Below, in pieces: positions 32,489 through 40,272 of a DNA stretch of 62,841 nt. Position numbers and translations under genes: made by a program. The stretch is from an uncultured Acetatifactor sp. Its GTDB lineage: Bacteria; Bacillota; Clostridia; Lachnospirales; Lachnospiraceae. The DNA lies in contig NZ_CAJUCP010000027.1 of the NCBI RefSeq assembly GCF_910585425.1, positions 1 to 62,841 of the forward strand, read 5' to 3'. The notes under the pieces were generated by a model. It did no database searches and was not told the origin of the DNA. It saw only the letters and a list, made by a program, of their open reading frames with translations. Position 1 is the first letter of the stretch. Each line of letters opens with the position of its first letter.

Positions 32489-32517
32489 ACTGTAAAGTCA
32501 ACCGGTGCGCAGTATAA
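32489..32517. repeat. Degenerate half copy of the palindromic repeat
   Basis: ACTGTAAA, a diverged middle, and GCAGTATAA match the right half of copy A. Its ATAAAA end supplies part of the T-tract of the ackA terminator. Confidence 0.5.
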
Positions 32518-32551
32518 AATGGGCTGTGGGGAAATACCCCCGACAGCCCAT
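32514..32551 (-). terminator. Terminator after ackA
   Basis: ATGGGCTGT/ACAGCCCAT with an inner GGGG/CCCC stem, followed by TTTTATACTG on the minus strand. Confidence 0.8.
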
Positions 32552-32572
32552 CATACGGCTCAGTTCCAGAGA

Positions 32573-33769
32573 TCATTTTACAAGGCGGACCGTCTCCCTG
32601 GCGATGGCGAGCTCCTCGTTGGTGGGAATCACCATGACCGTAGTGCGGCTCTCGGGCGTGGTGATCGCGATGTCCTGGCCCCGCTTGCCGTTGGCCTCCT
32701 GGTCCAGCTCCACGCCCAGGTAGCCCAGATATTCGCAGACAGAGGTGCGCACCAGCGGCGCGTTCTCCCCTATCCCTGCGGTGAAGCAGATCACGTCCAC
32801 GCCGTTCATGGCCGCCACGTAGGAGCCGATGTACTTCGCCACCCGGTAGCAGTAGGCCTTCATGGCGCGGACCGCATTGGGATCCCCCGCGTTGTAGCCG
32901 TCCTCCAGGTCGCGGAAATCCGAGGAGAGATTGTCCGAAAGGCCCAGCACGCCGGATTTCTTGTTCAGCACGGCCATGACCTCGCCGATGTTCCTCTCTT
33001 CCTTGTTGGCCAAAAATTCGATGATGGCGGGATCCAGGTCCCCGGAGCGGGTGCCCATCATCAGGCCCTCCAGGGGGGTCAGGCCCATGGAGGTGTCCAC
33101 GCACCTGCCGTTCTTCACGGCGGAGATGCTGGCCCCATTGCCCAGGTGGCACACGATGATCTTCAGATCCTCATAGGGCCTTCCCAGCACCTCTGCCGCC
33201 CTCTTGGACACATAGGAATGGCTGGTGCCGTGGAAGCCGTATCTCCTGACTTTGTATTTCTGATAATATTCATACGGCAGACCGTACATATACGCCTCCT
33301 CCGGCATGGTCTGGTGGAAAGCGGTGTCGAACACGCCCACCATGGGGGTATCCGGCATCAGCTTCCTGCAGGCCTCGATGCCGATCAGGTTGGCCGGGTT
33401 GTGCAGGGGGGCAAGGTCGTTGCACTCCTCCACCGCGGCCAGCACTTCCTGGTCCAGCACCACGGACTGGGCGAACTTCTCCCCGCCGTGCACCACCCTG
33501 TGGCCCACCGCGCCGATTTCCTCCAGACTGGCCACCACGCCGGTCTTCGGGTTGGTCAAAGCCTCCAGCACCAGACGGATCGCCTCGGTGTGGTCCGGCA
33601 TGGGGGTGACTTTTCTTTCCTTCTCGCCGCCCTCCCGCGCATAGGTTATCATGCTTCCGTCGATGCCGATCCTCTCGCAGATGCCCTTGGCAAGGCACTG
33701 CTCGGACTCCGCGTCGATGAGCTGGAATTTCAGGGATGAGCTCCCGCAATTGATCACTAACACTTTCAT
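32573..33769 (-). CDS. ackA: Acetate kinase
   Basis: Makes ATP and acetate from acetyl phosphate, the energy-yielding end of acetate fermentation. The 398-residue protein begins MKVLVINCGSSSLKFQL and contains GHRVVHGGEKF, FDTAFHQTMPE, VCHLGNGASISAVKNG, and FTAGIGEN, all family signatures. The start at 33769 follows AAAGGAAG; a longer frame to 33865 has no support. It lies downstream of pta on the same strand, with 274 bp between that contain no gene. Confidence 0.97.
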   Translation of the reverse strand: MKVLVINCGSSSLKFQLIDAESEQCLAKGICERIGIDGSMITYAREGGEKERKVTPMPDHTEAIRLVLEALTNPKTGVVASLEEIGAVGHRVVHGGEKFAQSVVLDQEVLAAVEECNDLAPLHNPANLIGIEACRKLMPDTPMVGVFDTAFHQTMPEEAYMYGLPYEYYQKYKVRRYGFHGTSHSYVSKRAAEVLGRPYEDLKIIVCHLGNGASISAVKNGRCVDTSMGLTPLEGLMMGTRSGDLDPAIIEFLANKEERNIGEVMAVLNKKSGVLGLSDNLSSDFRDLEDGYNAGDPNAVRAMKAYCYRVAKYIGSYVAAMNGVDVICFTAGIGENAPLVRTSVCEYLGYLGVELDQEANGKRGQDIAITTPESRTTVMVIPTNEELAIARETVRLVK

Positions 33770-34043
33770 GGCTGTATGCTTCCTTTCTGATCTGCTTTTT
33801 ATGCTGCTTAACGACTTCACCTGCCGTGAAACCAGACTGCATGACGCTGACCGGTTCAATCCCATGATTACATTAGGCAGTATCCAGCGTTATGCAGTAT
33901 ATCTTTCAGTTTCCGGCTTCCTTTTTCCGGTTTCCATCGATGCCGATGCCGATCGGTCGTGCTCTTCCGGGACGGAATCTCCCGAATCTGGGGTCCCGTC
34001 TGCGTGCCGCGCGCCCATCGGCCAGTCCTGCCGCGCTTCCGTC

Positions 34044-35045
34044 CTATGCAAGCTGGGCCTGTACGGCGGTGAGGGCCACCACGCCCACGATGTCCTGCCA
34101 GGAGCAGCCCCTGGACAGGTCGTTGACAGGCTTCGCGATGCCCTGGAGCATGGGCCCGTAGGCCTCCGCACCGCCCAGGCGCTGCACCAGCTTGTAGCCG
34201 ATATTGCCCGCGTCCAGGTTGGGGAAAATCAGGATGTTCGCCCTGCCGCCCACCGGGCTTCCGGGGGACTTGGACTTGGCCACGCCGGGCACTAAGGCCG
34301 CGTCCAGCTGCAGCTCGCCGTCTATCAGCAGATGGGGGTACTCCTCCCTGGCGATCCGGGTGGCCTCCACCACCTTGTCCACCATCTCATGCCTGGCGCT
34401 GCCCTTGGTGGAATGGCTCAGCATGGCGATGACGGGCTTGGGGCCAATCAGGGACTTGAAGCTCCTGTAGGAGGTCTCCGCGATGGCGGCCAGTTCCTCC
34501 GCCGTAGGGTCCTGGTTCAGGCCGCAGTCCGCGAAGAGGAAGGTGCCGTCGTCCCCCTGGTCCTTGAACTGGGTGTCCATGACGAAGAAGGCGGACACCA
34601 GCTTCACGCCGGGGGCAGTCTTTAAGATCTGCAGGGCGGGCCGCAGGGTCTCCGCGGTGGAATGGCAGGCTCCGGCTACCATGCCGTCCGCGTCGCCGGC
34701 CTTCACCATGACGATGCCGAAGGTGAGATAGTCGTTCAGCAATGTCTCTCTGGCCTTCTCCGGCGTCATGCCCTTGGCCTTCCTGGTCTCATAGAGCAGC
34801 TCCACATACTCATCCAGCTTGGAGGTCTTGGCAGGATCGATGACCACCACGCCGGTGAGGTCTACCTCCAGCCAGCCTGCGCCGTCCGTGATCTTCTCTT
34901 CATTGCCCACCATGATGATATCGGCAATGCCTTCTTCCACGATCTTCGCCGCGGCTATCAGGGTCCTCTTGTCCTTGGACTCCGGCAGCACAATCGTCTT
35001 CTTGTCGATTTTCGCCCTGTCCTTGATTTTGTCAATATATGACAT
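34044..35045 (-). CDS. pta: Phosphate acetyltransferase
   Basis: Converts acetyl-CoA and phosphate to acetyl phosphate, feeding ackA. The 333-residue short form has KKTIVLPESKDKRTL, VAGACHSTAETLRPALQI, SAFFVMDTQ, LSHSTKGSARH, DGELQLDAALVP, and FPNLDAGNIGYKLVQRL. The start at 35045 follows GGAGAAGGG; a longer reading is rejected. It has a promoter and a cre box upstream, consistent with carbon-source control. Confidence 0.96.
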   Translation of the reverse strand: MSYIDKIKDRAKIDKKTIVLPESKDKRTLIAAAKIVEEGIADIIMVGNEEKITDGAGWLEVDLTGVVVIDPAKTSKLDEYVELLYETRKAKGMTPEKARETLLNDYLTFGIVMVKAGDADGMVAGACHSTAETLRPALQILKTAPGVKLVSAFFVMDTQFKDQGDDGTFLFADCGLNQDPTAEELAAIAETSYRSFKSLIGPKPVIAMLSHSTKGSARHEMVDKVVEATRIAREEYPHLLIDGELQLDAALVPGVAKSKSPGSPVGGRANILIFPNLDAGNIGYKLVQRLGGAEAYGPMLQGIAKPVNDLSRGCSWQDIVGVVALTAVQAQLA

Positions 35046-35161
35046 ATCCCTTCTCCTTTCCAGCGCTTTTTCCGCTATCCCCATATTCATTCTGCCTCAG
35101 AGGCCGGCCGTCTCGCGGCAAATATTAAGAATATTTTCACTTAACAAACCGTATTATCCAT

Positions 35162-35190
35162 ATTATACTAAAAAAGGGAACAATACACAA
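35162..35190 (-). promoter_or_regulatory. Promoter of pta
   Basis: On the minus strand TTGTGT and a perfect TATAAT are spaced 17 bp. Confidence 0.6.
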
Positions 35191-35271
35191 GGATCAACTA
35201 TGCGCTTAATTGTATATTTTCTGATACACGCGCATTTTCCCCTGACCTGATAATATCCACAGTTAAGCTGT

Positions 35272-35285
35272 TGTAAACGCTTTCA
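35272..35285. promoter_or_regulatory. cre box (CcpA-type site)
   Basis: TGTAAACGCTTTCA matches the catabolite-responsive consensus TGWAANCGNTNWCA at every position. It lies about 80 bp upstream of the pta -35 and about 75 bp before the tmcAL start. In B. subtilis CcpA activates ackA and pta through upstream cre sites. Confidence 0.6.
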
Positions 35286-35360
35286 AGTGTGTTATTTTTT
35301 TCACATTGCCATTTGATATTTATATTCGAAAAACCGATAACAAGGACAGGAGGCCATCCC

Positions 35361-36659
35361 ATGCGGGTAAACGGAATCATTGCGGAATACAATCCCTTTC
35401 ATAACGGGCACAGATATCAGATGGAGGAATCCCGCCGCCTCACCGGGGCGGACTATACCGTCATCGTCATGAGCGGGGACTTCGTCCAGCGGGGAGCGCC
35501 GGCCCTGGCGGACAAGCATGCCCGGGCCGAGATGGCCCTGCGCTGCGGCGCGGACCTGGTGCTGGAGCTCCCCGCGCTCTACGCCGCCTCCAGCGCCGAG
35601 TCCTTCGCCGCCGGGGCCGTGGCGCTGCTCCACGGGCTGGGGGCCGTCACCCATCTGTGCTTCGGCAGCGAGTGCGGCGATGTGGATGCGCTGGGGCAGA
35701 TTGCGGCACTCCTCCTGGATGAGCCGGAGCAGTACCGCACGGCGCTGAAGACTTTTCTGAAGCAGGGGCTGTCCTATCCAAGCGCCAGGGCCGGGGCCAT
35801 ATCAGCCTGCCGGGAAGCCGGGGAAGCGCTTCCGGAGGGATGCGGCGAAATCCTGGCTTCACCGAATAACATACTGGGAATTGATTATATCAAGGCGCTT
35901 TTACGTTTTGAGAGCGACATGGTTCCCGTGACGATACAGAGGGTGGGAGCCGGATATCATGAGGGCTTCTATGACGGATTCCCTGCGCCTGCGCAGCCTG
36001 CTTCCAGGCCGGGGCAGGAGCCGGGGCCGTCCCTTTCCTCCGCCCTGGCCATCCGCCAGGCGTTACAACAGGGATGCACGCCCGCCCGGCTGGCTGGCTT
36101 CATGCCCGGGGAGTCGCTGCAGATTCTGAGCTCTTACACGGAAAAGGCCAGGCTCCTCCACGCAGACGACTTCTCTCCTCTCCTGTTCTACAGGCTACTA
36201 ATGGAGCAGGGGCAAGGATATGAAAAATATATGGACGTATCCCAGAGCCTTTCAGACCGCATCGCGAGACAGTTGAACGGCTTCGCAGGCTATGAGAGCT
36301 TTTGTGAGTTATTGAAGACAAAGAATATGACCTATACCAGAATCAGCAGATGCCTGCTGCACATCCTGCTGGGCATCGAGAAGGCCCACATGGAGCTGGG
36401 ACAGAGCTTAGGCCATGCCCCCTACGCCAGGGTGCTGGGCTTCCGCCGCCAGGCCGCGCCGCTACTCGGGGCCATAGGAAAGCTTTCCTCCGTCCCGCTC
36501 GTCACCAAGCTGGCGGACGCAAAAAAGAGCCTGGAGGCAGACGCCTACAGACTCCTGGAGCTTGATGTCCGAAGCAGCGCACTCTATCGTGCAATGGCCT
36601 GCGCACATACCGGGCGGCCGCCAAAGAACGAATTCTCCACGCCGCTGGTGACGCTCTGA
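35361..36659 (+). CDS. tmcAL: tRNA(Met) cytidine acetate ligase
   Basis: Uses ATP and acetate to acetylate cytidine 34 of elongator tRNA-Met. The 432-residue protein opens MRVNGIIAEYNPFHNGHRYQM, with the nucleotidyltransferase HxGH motif, then VIVMSGDFVQRGAPA, and ASPNNILGIDYIKAL, the YlbM/TmcAL signatures. AGGAGG before the ATG at 35361 selects the start. It is divergent from pta and ends only 10 bp before the convergent PFL gene stop. Acetate supply by ackA nearby fits its substrate, but the link is inference. Confidence 0.92.
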   Translation: MRVNGIIAEYNPFHNGHRYQMEESRRLTGADYTVIVMSGDFVQRGAPALADKHARAEMALRCGADLVLELPALYAASSAESFAAGAVALLHGLGAVTHLCFGSECGDVDALGQIAALLLDEPEQYRTALKTFLKQGLSYPSARAGAISACREAGEALPEGCGEILASPNNILGIDYIKALLRFESDMVPVTIQRVGAGYHEGFYDGFPAPAQPASRPGQEPGPSLSSALAIRQALQQGCTPARLAGFMPGESLQILSSYTEKARLLHADDFSPLLFYRLLMEQGQGYEKYMDVSQSLSDRIARQLNGFAGYESFCELLKTKNMTYTRISRCLLHILLGIEKAHMELGQSLGHAPYARVLGFRRQAAPLLGAIGKLSSVPLVTKLADAKKSLEADAYRLLELDVRSSALYRAMACAHTGRPPKNEFSTPLVTL

Positions 36660-36669
36660 TGCCGGGGTA

Positions 36670-38034
36670 CTAGTTCTTGAAGCTGTGTATGGGCGCGGGG
36701 ATCCGGCCGCCCCGGTCGATGAATCTTTCGCAGCCGAACCGGTTCACGGGCATAATCGGCGCGTAGCCCAGGAGCCCGCCGAACTCCACGGTCTCCCCCA
36801 CGCCCTTGCCGATGACGGGGATGATGCGGACGGCCGTGGTCTTCTGGTTCACCATGCCGATGGCCATCTCGTCCGCGATGATGCCGGATATGGTGGAGGC
36901 TTTGGTGTCCCCGGGGATGGCGATCATGTCCAGCCCCACCGAGCAGACGCAGGTCATGGCCTCCAGCTTCTCCAGGGTCAGGGCCCCTGCCTGCACCGCA
37001 TTGATCATGCCCTGATCCTCGCTGACCGGAATGAACGCGCCGCTTAGGCCCCCCACGTAGGACGAGGCCATCACGCCGCCCTTCTTCACCTGGTCGTTGA
37101 GCAGGGCCAGGGCCGCCGTGGTGCCGGGCGCGCCCGCGTATTCCAGGCCCATCTCGCACAGGATGTCCGCCACGCTGTCCCCGATGGCCGGGGTGGGCGC
37201 CAGGGACAGGTCCACGATGCCGAAAGGCACCTGCAGCATGGCCGATGCCTCCTGGGCCACCAACTGGCCCACCCGGGTGACCTTGAATGCAGTCTTCTTG
37301 ATGGTCTCGCAGAGCACCTCGAAATTCTCTCCGCGCACCTTCTCCAGGGCGGTCTTCACCACGCCGGGGCCGCTGACCCCTACGTTGATGACTTTATCCG
37401 CCTCTGTGACGCCGTGGAAGGCTCCGGCCATGAAGGGATTGTCGTCCGGCGCGTTGCAGAATACCACCAGCTTGGCGCAGCCCAGGGAATCCGCCTCTCT
37501 GGTAAGCTCCGCGGTGAATCTGACGATCTCTCCCATGAGCTTTACCGCGTCCATGTTGATGCCCGTCCTGGTGGAGCCCAGGTTCACGGACGCGCACACC
37601 CGCTCCGTGGCCGCCAGGGCCTGGGGGATGGAGCGGATCAGCAGCTCGTCCGCAGCCGTCATCCCCTTGCTCACCAGAGCGGAATAGCCGCCGATGAAGT
37701 TCACGCCCACCTCTTTCGCCACCCCGTCCAGGGTCTCCGCCACCGAGGCGAAATCCTCCGGGGACTTGCAGGCCGCTCCTCCTATCAGGGCAATGGGCGT
37801 GACGGATATACGCTTATTTACAATCGGTATTCCGAAATCCCTGGAGATTTCCTCCCCGGTCCGCACCAGGTCTTTGGCAGCGTCATATATTTTTTCGTAG
37901 ATATTGTCCTTCAGTTTCCGCAAATCGGAATCGATGCAGTCCAACAGGCTGATGCCCAGCGTAATCGTGCGCACGTCCAGATTCTCTTCCGTAATCATCT
38001 TGTTGGTCTCTGCCACTTCATAAATATTGATCAT
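36670..38034 (-). CDS. PFL family protein (DUF711)
   Basis: A 454-residue DUF711 protein, beginning MINIYEVAETNKMI and containing GGAACKSPEDFASVAETLD, GINMDAVKLMG, VGVSGPGVVKTALEKVRGE, and the tail FGCERFIDRGGRIPAPIHS. The family shares the pyruvate formate-lyase-like barrel but lacks the glycyl-radical motif; its biochemical function is unknown. It normally follows a small ACT-domain gene, as here. GGAGG six bases before the ATG selects the start. Confidence 0.92.
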   Translation of the reverse strand: MINIYEVAETNKMITEENLDVRTITLGISLLDCIDSDLRKLKDNIYEKIYDAAKDLVRTGEEISRDFGIPIVNKRISVTPIALIGGAACKSPEDFASVAETLDGVAKEVGVNFIGGYSALVSKGMTAADELLIRSIPQALAATERVCASVNLGSTRTGINMDAVKLMGEIVRFTAELTREADSLGCAKLVVFCNAPDDNPFMAGAFHGVTEADKVINVGVSGPGVVKTALEKVRGENFEVLCETIKKTAFKVTRVGQLVAQEASAMLQVPFGIVDLSLAPTPAIGDSVADILCEMGLEYAGAPGTTAALALLNDQVKKGGVMASSYVGGLSGAFIPVSEDQGMINAVQAGALTLEKLEAMTCVCSVGLDMIAIPGDTKASTISGIIADEMAIGMVNQKTTAVRIIPVIGKGVGETVEFGGLLGYAPIMPVNRFGCERFIDRGGRIPAPIHSFKN

Positions 38035-38153
38035 ACATAACCTCCCTGCCGGCATCGGCTATCTCTGCCCGGACAATGCGCCGCCTGCGGGACATCCCCC
38101 GGCGCCCACGATCCTCCGAAAGCCGATCCGGCCACTGCGCCGTCCCGGCAGGA

Positions 38154-38426
38154 TCAGATCCTGTGCATCTTGTCAAAGATCTCCTCTTTCTGGCACTTGA
38201 TCTGCACCCCGGTCTCCTCGCCCAGCGACGTCATCTCCTCCGCCATATCCCCGAAGGGCTTTTGGGTGGTGCTGGTGTCCACGATCATCATCATGTTGAA
38301 ATATCCCTGCACGATGGTCTGGGAGATGTCCAGGATGTTGATGCCGTTCTCCGCCAGATAGGTGCAGACCTTTGCGATGATGCCTATGGTATCCTTTCCC
38401 ACTACCGTGATAATCGTCCTTTTCAT
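38154..38426 (-). CDS. ACT-domain protein (UPF0237)
   Basis: A 90-residue single ACT domain: KRTIITVVGKDTIGIIAKV, NGINILDISQTIVQGYFNM, and MMIVDTS. Proteins of this form bind small ligands, often amino acids, and may regulate their partner. It directly precedes the PFL (DUF711) gene on the same strand, a conserved pair in Firmicutes. AATGGAGG lies before the ATG. Confidence 0.9.
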   Translation of the reverse strand: MKRTIITVVGKDTIGIIAKVCTYLAENGINILDISQTIVQGYFNMMMIVDTSTTQKPFGDMAEEMTSLGEETGVQIKCQKEEIFDKMHRI

Positions 38427-38448
38427 AAATAAATTCCTCCATTCCTTC

Positions 38449-39246
38449 TCACACTACCACCGCCGGCGTCACCTCGCTGCGCCTTGCCACCCGGATATCG
38501 AAATCCCCCGCCTTGTAGGGATTGTCCCCCATGTTGATCTCCATCCGCACGGACTCGAAGGCCAGCTCCGGCAGATTGTTCTCCTTGCTCAAATGCCCCA
38601 GCAGCACTGCCTTCAATCCGTCGTGGAGGATGCGGCACAGCAGCCTGCCCGTGTTCTCGTTGGACAGATGCCCCCGCTCCCCCAGGATCCGCTGCTTCAG
38701 ATAGTAGGGGTAGGGCCCTACCTGGAGCATGTTCACGTCATGGTTGGCCTCCAGCAGCAGCGCGTCCATGCCCTTGAGGCATTCCACCGTATAGTCATTG
38801 TACACCCCAAGGTCCGTGCAGACCGCCACCCGCCTGTTGCCATAGGAGATCCGATATCCCACGGGCTGGGCGGCATCATGGGATATCCGCATGGGATTGA
38901 TGGTCAGGTCCTTGATGGTGAACTTCGTGTCCTCCTTCACCTCATGGAACAGACCGTGGTCCACGCTTCCCAGGCCCTTGCAGTCCTTCATGGCCGCTAT
39001 GGTGCCCGCCGTGGCGTAGATGGGTATCTCATACTTTCTCGCCATGATTCCCAGCCCCTGTATATGGTCGGCATGTTCATGGGTTATCAAAATTCCGTCA
39101 ATGTCGTTTCCCGAGAGCGCCAGCTCCTTCAGGCCCGCCTCGGTCTTTTTGCCGCTTATCCCTACGTCCACAAGCAGATGGGCGGCCTCGGACCCCACAT
39201 AGATGCAGTTCCCGCTGCTGCCGCTTGCAATGCTGCACAATCTCAT
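38449..39246 (-). CDS. walJ: Metallo-beta-lactamase fold hydrolase, WalJ/YycJ-like
   Basis: A 265-residue MBL-fold protein beginning MRLCSIASGSSGNCIYVG, with the metal motif THEHADH (about 55-61), DLGVYNDYT and LLEANHD, and LGHLSKENN. These features match YycJ/WalJ, implicated in DNA repair or wall-linked processes in Firmicutes. The gene is not near walRK here but lies between coaE and the ACT gene. Confidence 0.88.
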   Translation of the reverse strand: MRLCSIASGSSGNCIYVGSEAAHLLVDVGISGKKTEAGLKELALSGNDIDGILITHEHADHIQGLGIMARKYEIPIYATAGTIAAMKDCKGLGSVDHGLFHEVKEDTKFTIKDLTINPMRISHDAAQPVGYRISYGNRRVAVCTDLGVYNDYTVECLKGMDALLLEANHDVNMLQVGPYPYYLKQRILGERGHLSNENTGRLLCRILHDGLKAVLLGHLSKENNLPELAFESVRMEINMGDNPYKAGDFDIRVARRSEVTPAVVV

Positions 39247-39408
39247 TTCCCTGATTCCATCCTTTTTTGAGCCTCCGCAGGCCGTCCCCCTCTGTCATAG
39301 GCATATGGGGAATGCGCCTCCGCACATGGGCCGATCCCCAGGCCTGCGGCAGTCCTTATTTTTTCCTTATGTATTTGCCGCGATCGGCATGCCGTCCCGG
39401 CGCCCGCA

Positions 39409-40014
39409 CTACTCCCGGCATTTCAGACCGGACAGCCGCCGGTCAATCTGTCTGTAGCTCTCCGCCAGCTCTCCGCTGTTGTCTATGACGAAGTCGCAGC
39501 TTTCCCGGAACTGGGCTTCCCCCAGCTGGCTGGACATGATCCGGGCGATTTTTTCCTCGCTGTAGCCTCTGGAGGCGCTGAGCCGCTGCCGCCGTACCGC
39601 CTCGTCCGCATAAATATACCACATCTCGTCCACCAGCGCAAGATATCCGCCCTCGATCAGCAGCGCGGCCTCCACGAAGAAGAAATCCGCCTGCCCCTCG
39701 GCCCTGGCCCTTTCCAGGCGCTCCAGCAAAAACGTCTTCACCGCCGGGTGTATGATGCCGTTCACCTGTTCTAAAAGGGAGGGGTCCGCGAAAATCCTGT
39801 CGGCCATCAGCCCCTTGTCTATCAGGCCGTCCCGTCCCGCCACATCCTGTCCCAGCAGGGAGAGCAATGCCTGGTAGGCTTTCGTGCCCGGCTGCTTCAC
39901 CAGATGCGCCACCTGGTCTGCCAGATAGATCTCGCAGCTGTAATGCTTCCGGATATAATCCAGTATCTCGGATTTCCCGGCCCCAACGCCGCCTGTAATC
40001 CCTATGAAGCGCAT
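39409..40014 (-). CDS. coaE: Dephospho-CoA kinase
   Basis: Phosphorylates the 3'-OH of dephospho-CoA, the last step of CoA synthesis. The 201-residue protein has the P-loop GITGGVGAGKSEI, DQVAHLV, the lid region with LDR-like HPAVKTFLLERL, and the family end. The ATG reading starts MRFIGITGG. It lies downstream of polA, an arrangement common in Firmicutes. Confidence 0.94.
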   Translation of the reverse strand: MRFIGITGGVGAGKSEILDYIRKHYSCEIYLADQVAHLVKQPGTKAYQALLSLLGQDVAGRDGLIDKGLMADRIFADPSLLEQVNGIIHPAVKTFLLERLERARAEGQADFFFVEAALLIEGGYLALVDEMWYIYADEAVRRQRLSASRGYSEEKIARIMSSQLGEAQFRESCDFVIDNSGELAESYRQIDRRLSGLKCRE

Positions 40015-40272
40015 CTTCGCCCTCCTGTCCTCCGCGGCTTTCCGCTCTCCCGGCGCATCCTGTCCCCGCCGTTCCCGGCCTCTGTCGCTCTATCCTGCCA
40101 GGTCTGCGCTTGCCGCGGTCTCCGAGCCCGGTCGCGGACGGCATTTCCTGTCAGCCATTCGAAATCGCGTTCTTCTCAGGTTGAAAAATCATTTTCCCTT
40201 CCCGCCCCGGCACCCTTCGACTCACTGTGTTGCCGCTGACGCCATGCCCCTTCGGCACACGGCAGTTTTCCG

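Larger units (their letters stand above)
32262..32572. other. Intergenic region rich in inverted repeats
   Basis: No gene. It contains dyads CTGTATCA/TGATACAG (32338-32385) and AGATTTTCC/GGAAAATCT (32322-32393), repeat copy C, a half copy, and the ackA terminator. Confidence 0.5.

Noticed and set aside
33890..34171. Short frame between ackA and pta
   Set aside because: It overlaps the pta 3' end, lacks a ribosome site and has no recognisable product.
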